This document shows positions 36,336 through 44,287 of a DNA stretch of 64,000 nucleotides, piece after piece. This DNA is from Veillonellaceae bacterium. GTDB lineage: Bacteria; Bacillota_C; Negativicutes; UBA1444. The translations under genes and the position numbers were made by a program. Positions within the stretch are counted from its first letter, which is position 1, and each line of letters begins with the position of its first letter. The DNA lies in contig JAAZNU010000033.1 of NCBI GenBank assembly GCA_012798135.1, positions 1 through 64,000 on the forward strand, read 5' to 3'. A model generated the notes under the pieces. That model was not told the origin of the DNA, made no database searches, and saw only the letters and a program-made list of their open reading frames with translations.

Positions 36336-36390
36336 TTGACAAAGAATAATGACAGAGAGTGTCAAATCGTCAAAATTGATTTGACGGACA
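36336..36390 (+). promoter_or_regulatory. Cluster of GACA/TGTC and TCAAA/TTTGA inverted repeats upstream of the dehydrogenase
   Basis: A TTGACA at 36336 is followed by GACA-GAGAG-TGTC and then CGTCAAA-ATTGA-TTTGACG, two palindromes next to each other that end 15 or so bases before the start codon. TTGACA may be a -35 box, but no good -10 lies 16-18 bases further on. The palindromes could be a binding site for a dimeric regulator of the dehydrogenase, and possibly of the divergent hisG. Confidence 0.45.
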
Positions 36391-36401
36391 GGAGGGACAG
36401 C

Positions 36402-37364
36402 ATGATCGTGTCACCGAAAATTCTTATTCTCAATCCCGTTTCCGACCGCCAGAAGTCGTTCATCACCCGGGTCGCCCCCGCTGCGGATATTATCACCGCG
36501 GATATCCAGGATGCCGCCGGCCCCATCGCCGATTCCGACATTTTGGTTGCTTGGGGGTTCAACAATATCCGGCCGTTTTACGGACAGGCGAAATCGCTCC
36601 GCTGGATCCATGCCCTGACGGCCGGCGTGGAAGCCCTGATTTTTCCCGAAACGCAGCAAAATCCGGTTATGATCAGCAATTCCAAAGGGATTCACGGTGT
36701 TCCCATGGCCGAGCACGTTCTCGGACTGATGCTGAGTTTCACGCGCCGCCTGCCCCAACTCTATCGCCAGCAGCTCCGGCACCAGTGGAAGCGGCCACCG
36801 ATCGGCGAATTGCAGGAGATCAACGGCAAGACCATGGCCATTGTCGGGCTGGGCGCCATCGGCCATGAAATCGCCAAAAAAGCCAAAGCCATGGATATGC
36901 GCGTCATCGCAGCCAAGCGGGAAATGACACAGGAGCCGTTCGTCGACCGCCTGTATCGGCCCGAACAGCTCCTGGAAATGTTGTCTGAGGCTGATTTTGT
37001 GGTCGTCACCCTGCCGCTCACCGACGCCACCCAGAATCTGTTTGGTCGCGAACAATTCGCCGCCATGAAACCAACCGCGTTCTTCATCAATGTCTCCCGC
37101 GGCGGCGTGGTCCAGGAAGATCAGCTCATTGCCGCTCTGCAGGAAAACCGTCTGGCGGGGGCCGGTCTGGATGTGTTTGTCGAGGAACCGTTGCCGGAAA
37201 CCAGTCCGCTCTGGGATCTGCCCAACGTTTTGATTACCCCGCATCTGGCCGCCATTTCGCCGGTTTATCTGGACCGGGCCCTGCAGCTGTTCGCCGAAAA
37301 TCTGGCCGCGTTTATGGCCGGTCGTCCGCTGCCTACGCTCATCGACAAGCAGCGTGGCTACTAA
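36402..37364 (+). CDS. D-2-hydroxyacid dehydrogenase, NAD(P)-dependent
   Basis: A 320-residue member of the D-isomer-specific 2-hydroxyacid dehydrogenase family; the substrate (glyoxylate, hydroxypyruvate, phenylpyruvate or other) cannot be told. The Rossmann motif is VGLGAIGHEIAKKAKAMDMRV; the catalytic Arg lies in NVSRGGVVQEDQL, Glu in FVEEPLPETSPLW and His in ITPHLAA. ATG 36402 has AGGAGG six bases upstream, so the longer frame from 36336 is rejected. It sits alone on the plus strand between hisG and hisZ and overlaps the hisZ stop end-to-end by 4 bases. Confidence 0.92.
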   Translation: MIVSPKILILNPVSDRQKSFITRVAPAADIITADIQDAAGPIADSDILVAWGFNNIRPFYGQAKSLRWIHALTAGVEALIFPETQQNPVMISNSKGIHGVPMAEHVLGLMLSFTRRLPQLYRQQLRHQWKRPPIGELQEINGKTMAIVGLGAIGHEIAKKAKAMDMRVIAAKREMTQEPFVDRLYRPEQLLEMLSEADFVVVTLPLTDATQNLFGREQFAAMKPTAFFINVSRGGVVQEDQLIAALQENRLAGAGLDVFVEEPLPETSPLWDLPNVLITPHLAAISPVYLDRALQLFAENLAAFMAGRPLPTLIDKQRGY

Positions 37365-38545
37365 TCGATATACAGGCAGCGTTCGCAGCCGCGCAGTTTG
37401 CTCTCCCGTTCCGCCGTCGCGCGGCTTTGCTCCTGCAAGCCCAGTTCGGCGGTTTCGCCCTCGTCTCGCAACCGTTTGACGGTGGCGATGGCCTGGGGCA
37501 GCTTTCCCTCCGCCCAGCCGACATACACGCCCCGGGCAGAGCGGACCGTGTCCAGTCCTTGCCGTTCCAGAGCGAGCAGAACCCGCTCAATGCCGAGGGC
37601 AAACCCGGTTGCCGGTTGTTCACGGCCAAAGAATCCCGCCATCCGGTCATATCGGCCGCCGCCGCAGATCGGGTAGCCCAGGCCGGCTGTATACGTCTCG
37701 AATACCATTCCGGTGTAATAGTCAAAATCGCGGATGATCCCCAGGTCAAACATGACATGGCGATCAATCCCATACTTCTCCAGCAGTTGGTAGATATCAG
37801 CCAGGTTGTCCAAGGCCGCCTGGCTGATTTCATTTTTCACCCGCCGGCGCACGCTCTGCAACATGTCCAGTTTGCCGTGCAGCATCGGCAGTTGCTGCAA
37901 CAGCTCCCGGTTACCGGACTCCACCCGGCATTCCGCCAACAATTCGCCCAAGCCGACCATGTTGCGTTCCACCAGGGCCTGCTTCACCTTATGGCTCAAT
38001 GCTTCATCCAGTTCGGCTTCCGCCATGATCCCGCTGATGAAATCTACCTGCCCCAGACAAACCTGAAAATCGACCAGGCCTGCTGCCAACAGTGACTCGA
38101 CCGCCAGTGCCACCACCTCCGCATCGGCGGCGATGCCGCCGGCGCCGAGCAATTCCACGCCCGCCTGGTAAAATTCGCACTGCCGGCCGGCCTGCGCCTC
38201 CTCCTGGCGGAAAACATTGGCCAGATAAAACAGCCGCAAGGGCAGCGGGGACTCTTTCATCCGCATCACGGCCACCCGCGCGATCGGCGTCGTCATGTCC
38301 GGCCGCAAGGCCAACATCCGACCGTTTCGGTCAAAGAAACGGAACGACGAATCATCCGCCGCCTCCGGCGCGCTGGCCCGCAACGTTTCATAATATTCAA
38401 AGGTCGGCGTAATCACTTCCTGATATCCCCACGCCAAAAATAACCGTGCCAGCTCATTTTCCACGTCGCGCTTGCGGGCCGCGTCCAGCGGCAATATGTC
38501 CTTGGTCCCGTAAGGAACCTGGGGTATGTATTCGTGTCGTGACAT
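37361..38545 (-). CDS. hisZ: ATP phosphoribosyltransferase regulatory subunit
   Basis: HisZ is a histidyl-tRNA synthetase paralogue without aminoacylation function; it forms the active, histidine-inhibited complex with short HisG. The 394 residues include class II synthetase motif 2-like FYLANVFRQEEAQAGRQCEFYQ and the motif 3-like GFALGIERVLLALE, and a HisZ-type C-terminus. PYGTKDILPLDAARKR is a usual start. Unlike the common hisZ-hisG order, a gene on the other strand separates it from hisG, so it must be transcribed separately, with yerC. Confidence 0.93.
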   Translation of the reverse strand: MSRHEYIPQVPYGTKDILPLDAARKRDVENELARLFLAWGYQEVITPTFEYYETLRASAPEAADDSSFRFFDRNGRMLALRPDMTTPIARVAVMRMKESPLPLRLFYLANVFRQEEAQAGRQCEFYQAGVELLGAGGIAADAEVVALAVESLLAAGLVDFQVCLGQVDFISGIMAEAELDEALSHKVKQALVERNMVGLGELLAECRVESGNRELLQQLPMLHGKLDMLQSVRRRVKNEISQAALDNLADIYQLLEKYGIDRHVMFDLGIIRDFDYYTGMVFETYTAGLGYPICGGGRYDRMAGFFGREQPATGFALGIERVLLALERQGLDTVRSARGVYVGWAEGKLPQAIATVKRLRDEGETAELGLQEQSRATAERESKLRGCERCLYID

Positions 38546-38547
38546 GC

Positions 38548-38883
38548 TTATTTTCCCGCCTTTGTCTTTTCTTTTCTGGCCACCGGTTCGCTGTCGCCGA
38601 AGCGTTCAAGAACGATTTTATAGCCATCCGCGCCGTACAGCAGGCAGCGTTTTACCCGGCTGATCGTCGCCGTGCTGGCGCCGGTTCGTTCCACAATGTC
38701 ATCATAGATATGACCGGCCTGAACCATCCGGGCCACTTCCAGCCGCTGCGCCATCGCCTTGAGTTCGCCGATGGTGCAGATATCTTCAAAGAACTGATAA
38801 CATTCCTCTTCATTCTTCAGAGACAGAATTGCCCGGAACAGCTGATCCGTCAGCGGTTCCTTGAGTTTCGGATTTGTTGGCAT
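38548..38883 (-). CDS. YerC/YecD-family TrpR-related regulator
   Basis: A 111-residue DNA-binding protein of the TrpR superfamily. The helix-turn-helix reads GHIYDDIVERTGASTATISRVKR, after an N-terminal ELKAMAQRLEVARMVQ helix as in TrpR. YerC is found upstream of histidine or purine-linked genes in Firmicutes; here it lies 2 bases before hisZ. Control of his genes is plausible but not shown. GGGAGGG upstream of the ATG serves as ribosome site. Confidence 0.88.
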   Translation of the reverse strand: MPTNPKLKEPLTDQLFRAILSLKNEEECYQFFEDICTIGELKAMAQRLEVARMVQAGHIYDDIVERTGASTATISRVKRCLLYGADGYKIVLERFGDSEPVARKEKTKAGK

Positions 38884-39002
38884 GCTTTCGCCCTCCCCGT
38901 TGCGTTGATGAAGAATTCGGCATTTCCGCCGACAGTTCCTGCTTTATTTCTACACCTCTTTATAACACGAAAATAACGCCGCCAAAACATGACAGTTTTT
39001 TC

Positions 39003-39032
39003 TTGACACTTCCCGGCCTGTTGTGTTAGCAT
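39003..39032 (+). promoter_or_regulatory. Probable promoter of the SAM riboswitch/metNIQ transcript
   Basis: TTGACA (39003-39008) and TAGCAT (39027-39032) with an 18-base spacer. Transcription would begin about 30 bases before the riboswitch. Confidence 0.6.
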
Positions 39033-39065
39033 ACGGTACAACAGAATAAAACACTGAAGTGTTTT

Positions 39066-39175
39066 TCATCCAGAGTTGGCGGAGGGACTGGCCCAATGAT
39101 GCCGCGGCAACCATCGCAAAACGCGAAACGGTGCCAATTCCTGCAGGGAGTCATCCCGGCAGATGAAGAACGGCT
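39066..39175 (+). promoter_or_regulatory. SAM-I (S-box) riboswitch
   Basis: The conserved S-box parts appear in order: CCAGAGTTGGCGGAGGGAC, TGGCCC, GATGCCGCGGCAACC, a variable stem, CGAAACGGTGCCAATTCC, TGCAGG and the closing CCCGGCAGATGAAGA. It is followed by a terminator and then metN. When S-adenosylmethionine is bound, the terminator should form and turn off methionine uptake. Confidence 0.96.
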
Positions 39176-39187
39176 TGTCTTGATTGC

Positions 39188-39223
39188 AACGCCTCTTTCA
39201 TCTGTGAAGAGGCGTTATTTTTT
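39188..39223 (+). terminator. Riboswitch expression-platform terminator
   Basis: AACGCCTCTTTCA and TGAAGAGGCGTT form a stem of about 12 pairs with a 4-5 base loop, followed by ATTTTTTG. It is the premature terminator controlled by the SAM riboswitch, 20 bases before metN. Confidence 0.92.
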
Positions 39224-39244
39224 GTGTGAAAGGAGCAGGATTTT

Positions 39245-40303
39245 GTGATTAAGCTCAACGATATTCATAAAACCTACCAGGGCGAAACCGGGTCGCTGGA
39301 AGCACTGCGCGGCGTCAGCGTTCACGTCCGGGAAGGCGAAATATTCGGCGTTATCGGCAAAAGCGGCGCGGGAAAAAGCACCCTGATCCGCTGCATCAAT
39401 ATGCTGGAGCGACCCACCTGCGGCTCCGTGGTTGTCGACGGGGAAGAACTGACGTCCATGCCGGAGCGTCAGTTGCGGGAATCCCGCAAAAAGATCGGCA
39501 TGATTTTCCAGCATTTCAATCTGCTGTCCTCACGGACCGTTTATGATAACGTCGCCTTTCCGTTGGAACTGGCGGGAAAATCAGCCGCCGAAATAGCAGC
39601 CGCGGTGAATCCCCTGCTGGAATTGGTCGGACTGGCCGACAAAAAAAACCAGTACCCGGCGCAACTGTCCGGCGGACAGAAACAGCGCGTCGGCATTGCC
39701 CGCGCCCTCGCCAACAACCCGAAAGTGCTGCTATGCGATGAAGCCACTTCGGCGCTGGACCCGCAAACCACCCACGCCATCCTCGCCCTGCTGAAAGACA
39801 TCAATCAGCGGTTCGGTCTTACCATCGTTATTATCACCCACGAGATGCAGGTCATCAAGGAAATCTGCGACCGGGTCGCGGTCATCGAAAATGGCCTCAT
39901 TATCGAGGAAGGGTCGGTGGTGGACTTGTTCGTACGGCCGCAGGCGCCGACGACGAAAGAATTTATCCGCACCATCATCAATCACGACATGCCGGACGTG
40001 TTCTCGGAACTCCAGTTCTCGCCGGTCCCGTTGCCCGGCAGCAGCCTGATGCTGCGGCTGTCCTTCATTGGCGCCAGCGCCAACGAACCGATCATCGCCG
40101 GTTTGATCCGGCGGTTCAACATTGATGTAAACATTCTGTTCGGCAATATCGACCATTTGAAAAGCACGCCGTTCGGCACCCTGACGATCGAATTGTCCGG
40201 TGAAGACAGTGCCATTCAGGCGGCGTTGAACTATCTGAACGCCAAAGAACTGGGAATCGAGGTGATTGGCTATGTCGCCAGAAATGCTCGCGCTGCTGGC
40301 TGA
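39245..40303 (+). CDS. metN: Methionine ABC transporter, ATP-binding protein
   Basis: MetN powers import of methionine. The 352 residues show Walker A GKSGAGKST, the signature LSGGQKQRVGIARAL, Walker B VLLCDEATSALDP and the H-loop ITHEMQV, then a C-terminal NIL (ACT-like) domain (about 270-345) that senses methionine and inhibits transport. GTG start with AAGGAG ten bases upstream. Its end overlaps metI. Control by the SAM riboswitch upstream confirms the substrate class. Confidence 0.97.
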   Translation: MIKLNDIHKTYQGETGSLEALRGVSVHVREGEIFGVIGKSGAGKSTLIRCINMLERPTCGSVVVDGEELTSMPERQLRESRKKIGMIFQHFNLLSSRTVYDNVAFPLELAGKSAAEIAAAVNPLLELVGLADKKNQYPAQLSGGQKQRVGIARALANNPKVLLCDEATSALDPQTTHAILALLKDINQRFGLTIVIITHEMQVIKEICDRVAVIENGLIIEEGSVVDLFVRPQAPTTKEFIRTIINHDMPDVFSELQFSPVPLPGSSLMLRLSFIGASANEPIIAGLIRRFNIDVNILFGNIDHLKSTPFGTLTIELSGEDSAIQAALNYLNAKELGIEVIGYVARNARAAG

Positions 40304-40925
40304 GTCCCTGGGGGAAACCCTCTATATGGTCGGTGTTTCCGCCGCCATTTCCACACTGTTCGGCGTCCCGCTCGGAGTGGTCCTGGTCACCACCAGCCGG
40401 GGCCATATTCTTGAAAATCCTCTGATCAACCGGGTTTTGGGGGCAATTGCCAACGCCACCCGCTCCACGCCGTTCATCATCCTCATGGTGGCGATCATCC
40501 CGTTGACCCGCATTCTGGCCGGAACTTCGATCGGCACCAACGCCGCGATCGTTCCGTTGTCCATCGCCGCGATTCCCTTTGTCGGCCGGGTCGTGGAATC
40601 CTCGCTGCGGGAAGTCGATTATGGATTGATTGAAGCGGCCCAGGCGATGGGTGCGTCCCCGTTTCAAATCATTCGTCTGGTCCTGCTGCCGGAAGCCATG
40701 CCGTCAATTGTGCTGGGCATTACCCTGTCGGTGATCAGTCTCATCGGTTATTCTGCCATGGCCGGCGCCATCGGCGGCGGTGGCTTGGGCGACCTCGCAA
40801 TCCGTTTTGGCTATCAGCGGTTCCGCGTCGATATCATGATCGCCACGGTTGTCATTCTGATTGCACTGGTCCAGTTGGTTCAATCCGCGGGTGATTTTGT
40901 ATCACACCGATTGAATAAAAAATAA
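40272..40925 (+). CDS. metI: Methionine ABC transporter permease
   Basis: The membrane channel of MetNIQ, 217 residues with five probable helices. The EAA coupling motif is EAAQAMGASPFQIIRLVLLPEA. ATG 40272 lies inside the metN 3' end (32-base overlap); a TTG at 40266 is in the same frame but not needed. Confidence 0.96.
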   Translation: MSPEMLALLAESLGETLYMVGVSAAISTLFGVPLGVVLVTTSRGHILENPLINRVLGAIANATRSTPFIILMVAIIPLTRILAGTSIGTNAAIVPLSIAAIPFVGRVVESSLREVDYGLIEAAQAMGASPFQIIRLVLLPEAMPSIVLGITLSVISLIGYSAMAGAIGGGGLGDLAIRFGYQRFRVDIMIATVVILIALVQLVQSAGDFVSHRLNKK

Positions 40926-40943
40926 AGCAAGGGGAGATCATTC

Positions 40944-41780
40944 ATGCACATTGCCAAAAAATCGTTGGCCCTTATTCTCTGCCTACTGTTCGTGATCGCT
41001 CTGACAGCGGGATGCGGCGGCAAAACCGAACCGGCCAAGCCCGCGGCGGCGCCGGCCGCGGACAAACCTCTGAAAGTCGGAGTTACGCCCGGACCGCATG
41101 CGCAAATCATGGAAGTGGTCAAGAAAGTGGCCGAAAAAGACGGCCTGAAGATTCAAATCGTCGAGTTCAGTGACTATGTCCAGCCGAATGTCGCCCTGAA
41201 CCAGGGAGATATCGACATCAACAGCTTCCAGCACCTTCCCTTCCTCGAAAATATGGTGAAGGACCGCAAGTACGACCTCGTCATGCTGGCCAAGACCTTC
41301 ACCTTCCCCATGGGCATCTACTCCAAAAAAATCAAGAACATTAAAGATCTGAAAGACGGCGCCGTTATCGCCATGCCCAACGACCCCACCAACGGCGGCC
41401 GCGCGCTTCTCCTGTTCGAAAAGGCCGGCCTGATCAAACTCAAACCCGGCCTCGGCCATAAGGCTTCGGTTGTCGATATTGTAGATAATCCCCGCAAGTT
41501 CAAAATCCGGGAACTGGAGGCCGCTCAGATTCCCCGGACCCTGGAAGACATGGAAATCGCTGCGATCAATACCAACTACGCCATGTCGGCCGGCCTGGTC
41601 CCCGCCAAAGACGCCCTGATCCTGGAAGATTCCAGCTCGCCGTACGCCAACATCCTGGCCGTCCGGGGCAAGGACAAGGATAATCCGGTGTACAAGAAAT
41701 TTCTCAAGGCCTATCAATCCGAAGAGGTCAAAAAGTTTGTCACCGAGCAGTTCAAGGGATCGGTCATCGTCGCCTGGTAA
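40944..41780 (+). CDS. metQ: Methionine-binding lipoprotein, NlpA family
   Basis: The substrate-binding part of MetNIQ, anchored outside the membrane. It has a lipoprotein signal peptide with lipobox LTAGC (Cys24), a Pro/Ala-rich linker and a NlpA domain (KVGVTPGPHAQIM, QPNVALNQGDIDINSFQH, AMPNDPTNGGRALLLFEKAGLI). 278 residues. GGGGAG upstream is the ribosome site; last gene of the operon. Confidence 0.97.
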   Translation: MHIAKKSLALILCLLFVIALTAGCGGKTEPAKPAAAPAADKPLKVGVTPGPHAQIMEVVKKVAEKDGLKIQIVEFSDYVQPNVALNQGDIDINSFQHLPFLENMVKDRKYDLVMLAKTFTFPMGIYSKKIKNIKDLKDGAVIAMPNDPTNGGRALLLFEKAGLIKLKPGLGHKASVVDIVDNPRKFKIRELEAAQIPRTLEDMEIAAINTNYAMSAGLVPAKDALILEDSSSPYANILAVRGKDKDNPVYKKFLKAYQSEEVKKFVTEQFKGSVIVAW

Positions 41781-41802
41781 TTGTAATATTTTGCAAAGAA
41801 TA

Positions 41803-41831
41803 TTGCAAAAATTTAATTTCTCCGTTATAAT
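41803..41831 (+). promoter_or_regulatory. Strong promoter in front of a non-coding RNA
   Basis: TTGCAA (41803-41808) and TATAAT (41826-41831), spacer 17. No coding region follows within 300 bases on this strand, so it should drive the structured RNA below. Confidence 0.8.
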
Positions 41832-41837
41832 GTAACC

Positions 41838-42098
41838 AAAGGGTAGGCGGGGGATGAAAAGCAAAAAGGTAGTCCCGTAACAGCTACCTGAAAAACGGAC
41901 AAGTCCGTAAGGGGTGATTCCATTGAAAGAGTCAATGGGAGCAGAACCACAACAGAATATGTTGTTCAGTCAGTGTCTTGAGGCACTGTAAGGTACAAAA
42001 CGAGTTTGTACCGCAAGGAGTTCAGTGGTTGCGACCCTGACTCCGACAACAATACCATAATAAATAAAAGGGACGGTTTCCGCGGAAGCCGTCCCTTT
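41838..42098 (+). ncRNA. Unidentified structured RNA with at least six hairpins (raiA-motif-like?)
   Basis: Between metQ and the zinc-uptake genes lies a stretch with its own promoter, no reading frame and a string of hairpins: AGGTAG/CTACCT, CGGA/TCCG, CCATTGA/TCAATGG, ACAAC/GTTGT, CAGTG/CACTG, GGTACAAA/TTTGTACC and GGAGT/ACTCC, ending in a strong GC-rich stem. GTAAGG and CGCAAGG follow hairpins 5 and 6, like tertiary contact sites. It is not tmRNA, SRP RNA or RNase P, and I do not recognise 6S features. The layout recalls the raiA-motif RNA of Clostridia, but I cannot verify that from memory. Confidence 0.6.
42067..42098. terminator. Bidirectional terminator between the RNA and the zinc-uptake operon
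   Basis: AAAGGGACGG and CCGTCCCTTT pair perfectly around TTTCCGCGGAAG. On the minus strand it is followed by TTTTATTTATT, a good T-tract, and on the plus strand only by TTTCC. So it probably ends both the RNA and, better, the transcript coming from zur. Confidence 0.75.
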
Positions 42099-42143
42099 CC
42101 ATATCCTAATACCCGCCAAGCATTTATCACTTGAGTTCTGAAA

Positions 42144-42216
42144 CCCGGACGGTGGGAATGGAGATAAGCGGAGGTTAAGCGAAGCGTCGAAGCGTTCTCC
42201 CATCCCACTGTCCGGG
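42144..42216. repeat. Palindromic intergenic repeat
   Basis: CCCGGACGGTGGGAATGGAG and the reverse complement of the other arm, CCCGGACAGTGGGATGGGAG, begin 21-base arms with three mismatches around a 31-base loop. No coding capacity; looks like a REP-type dispersed element. It lies between the terminator and the zur stop codon. Confidence 0.65.
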
Positions 42217-42257
42217 CTGCGATCCCGGCTGATTCCGTAATATTGCGCAGGTCATTC

Positions 42258-42680
42258 TCATTGGCCCGGTTCCGGCTTACTCCGACACTGGCGGCAATAA
42301 CCATAGACTTCAAACTGATGGCTGACCGGAGTAAAACTCTGTTCCGTCATAAAGGAAGAAATTTCGGGCCCCACCGGACACCAGGGAACTTCCGTCGTTT
42401 TTCCGCAAGTCAGGCAAATCAAATGATGGTGATGAACATGTCCGGCCAGCTCAAATCTTGCCTTGCCGTCGGCCAGCAAAGTCCTTCTCACCAGCCCTTG
42501 CTGGGAATAGTTCTGCAGATTCCGATAAACCGTACCCAAGCTGACATTCGGATATTTTTCCCGAACCCTGCCATAGACTTCCTCCGCAGTCATCAGCTTC
42601 TGACTGGACTGCAACGCGTCGAGGATTGCCTGCTTTTGTAAAGTCAGACGGGTTCCCGGAGACTTCTGCCCGCTGTTCAT
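42258..42680 (-). CDS. Fur-family metalloregulator, probably the zinc sensor Zur
   Basis: A 140-residue Fur-family repressor: winged helix with TAEEVYGRVREKYPNVSLGTV then YRNL, metal-site HVHHHHLICLTCGK and a second CRQC pair, giving the structural zinc site. Its gene is the last of znuA-znuC-znuB-zur and a Zur-type operator precedes znuA, so I assign it to zinc; Fur or PerR function cannot be excluded from sequence alone. ATG 42680 overlaps the znuB stop (ATGA); longer frames run into znuB. Confidence 0.88.
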   Translation of the reverse strand: MNSGQKSPGTRLTLQKQAILDALQSSQKLMTAEEVYGRVREKYPNVSLGTVYRNLQNYSQQGLVRRTLLADGKARFELAGHVHHHHLICLTCGKTTEVPWCPVGPEISSFMTEQSFTPVSHQFEVYGYCRQCRSKPEPGQ

Positions 42681-43504
42681 CCCTGGGCGCCTCCCTTCGG
42701 GCGAGCTGCGACTTGCAGCAAAGAAACCAACGCATAGGTTCCTACTGCCACCATGACAATAGAGGCGCCTGACGCCAGGCGGACCGTATAGGAAAGCCAC
42801 AGACCGCTAAGGGAGAAAACGATCCCCAGAAAAACCGAAATCGCCATGATTTTTTTCATGTCATAGGAGAACTGCTTGGCTATCGCCGGCGGCGCCGTCA
42901 ACAGGGCAATGACCAGAATGATCCCCACCACGCGGATCAGGATTACGACCGTCACCGCCACCAGCACAAACAGCAGGTACTCCAGCAGCCGCACCGGTAC
43001 GCCGGCCACGTTGGAAAACTCCTCGTCAAAAATATAGGCTTTGAATACCTGAAACAGACTGCACACCGTCAGTACCACCAACACATCCAGGCCCAGAATC
43101 AATTTCAGGTCTGCCCGGGATACCGCCAGAATATTGCCAAACAGATAAGACGCCGTATCCGGCGGATAACCCGGCGTCAGAGCAATGAACACCACGCCCA
43201 GCGCCATGCCCAAGGACCAGAACATGCCGATCAGCAAATCCGAATCGGTCATGGCCCGGCGCTTCACCGCCGCCACCGCGACAGCGGCGATGACGGACAC
43301 CCCCAGGGCGGTGAGAATCGGCTCCACCTTCAAATAGTACCCCAGGCCGATACCGCCAAAGGCCGTATGGGCGATGCCGCCGCTCATCATCACCAGTTTT
43401 TTTTCCATGATAAAGGTGCCAATGATCCCGCAGGCGACGCTGGCCAAAACAGCCGCCATAATGGCGTTCTGCAAAAAAATGTACTTTACGATTGCATCTA
43501 TCAC
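42677..43504 (-). CDS. znuB: Zinc/manganese ABC transporter permease
   Basis: A 275-residue membrane protein of the ABC-3 family with about eight hydrophobic helices. IMEKKLVMMSGGIAHTAFGGIGLGY is the conserved SGGI(A/S)H(A/T) block of ZnuB/MntB-type permeases. It overlaps znuC by 4 bases and zur by 4 bases. Zinc rather than manganese is inferred from the Zur-like box and regulator. Confidence 0.92.
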   Translation of the reverse strand: MIDAIVKYIFLQNAIMAAVLASVACGIIGTFIMEKKLVMMSGGIAHTAFGGIGLGYYLKVEPILTALGVSVIAAVAVAAVKRRAMTDSDLLIGMFWSLGMALGVVFIALTPGYPPDTASYLFGNILAVSRADLKLILGLDVLVVLTVCSLFQVFKAYIFDEEFSNVAGVPVRLLEYLLFVLVAVTVVILIRVVGIILVIALLTAPPAIAKQFSYDMKKIMAISVFLGIVFSLSGLWLSYTVRLASGASIVMVAVGTYALVSLLQVAARPKGGAQG

Positions 43505-44280
43505 AGCCCACCCTCCTCATGCTTGCGCAACACCCGGTGCGGCACCCCGTGGGCGATAAGATCCACCGGACAGCCGTAAACTTTTTCCACCAGTCCAGGT
43601 TCCAGTTCGGTCCGGCCATGATAGAAAAGTTGCTGGTTCAGGCAGGCGATTTTGTCGATATTCGAGGATACGGCGCTCAGATCATGCGTCACTATCAGAA
43701 TCGTCATATCCTGGTTCAGTTCCTTTAAAAGCTCGTAAATTCTGATCTTGGAAGCCGAATCCACGCTGGCGGTCGGCTCGTCCAGAATCAATATGCGCGG
43801 CTCCACCGCCAATGCCCGGGCGATCAATACCCGCTGCAACTGGCCGCCGGAAAGCTGGCCGATCTGACGCTGCTTGAGATCGGCAATTTCCAGGCGCTGC
43901 AACACAGAATCCGCCATCTCCCGATCAGCCGCGGAATACCGAAGGCACCATGGGCTCCGCCCCGTCAGCCGTCCCATCAGAACCACTTCACCCACGCTGA
44001 TCGGAAACCGGCGATCGAACCGGGAAAATTGCGGTACATAGCCGATATTGCGGCGGGCGCTGGCGCCGGTCTGACCGAAGATGAACACCTGACCGGACTG
44101 TGGCGTCACCAACCCAAGAATTGTCTTGAGCAGAGTCGTTTTCCCGCCGCCGTTCGGCCCGATAATGCCCAGAAATTCGCGTTCGGCGATCTGCAGATTA
44201 ATATTTTCCAGTGCGCAATCCTCGCCATAAAAGACGCTCAGATTGCGGACATCCAAAGCCAGATTCATGTCTGTTTTCAT
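43501..44280 (-). CDS. znuC: Zinc/manganese ABC transporter ATP-binding protein
   Basis: The ATPase of the metal importer, 259 residues. Walker A is IIGPNGGGKTTLLKTI, the signature QLSGGQLQRVLIARAL, Walker B ILILDEPTASVD and the H-loop VTHDLSAV. ZnuC-like features include VPQFSRFDRRFPISVGEVVLMGR. It starts 7 bases after znuA. Confidence 0.94.
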   Translation of the reverse strand: MKTDMNLALDVRNLSVFYGEDCALENINLQIAEREFLGIIGPNGGGKTTLLKTILGLVTPQSGQVFIFGQTGASARRNIGYVPQFSRFDRRFPISVGEVVLMGRLTGRSPWCLRYSAADREMADSVLQRLEIADLKQRQIGQLSGGQLQRVLIARALAVEPRILILDEPTASVDSASKIRIYELLKELNQDMTILIVTHDLSAVSSNIDKIACLNQQLFYHGRTELEPGLVEKVYGCPVDLIAHGVPHRVLRKHEEGGL

Positions 44281-44287
44281 CCGTTTC

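Noticed and set aside
41966..42313. 115-codon minus-strand frame between metQ and zur
   Set aside because: It runs through the structured RNA, a terminator and a palindromic repeat; no protein similarity.
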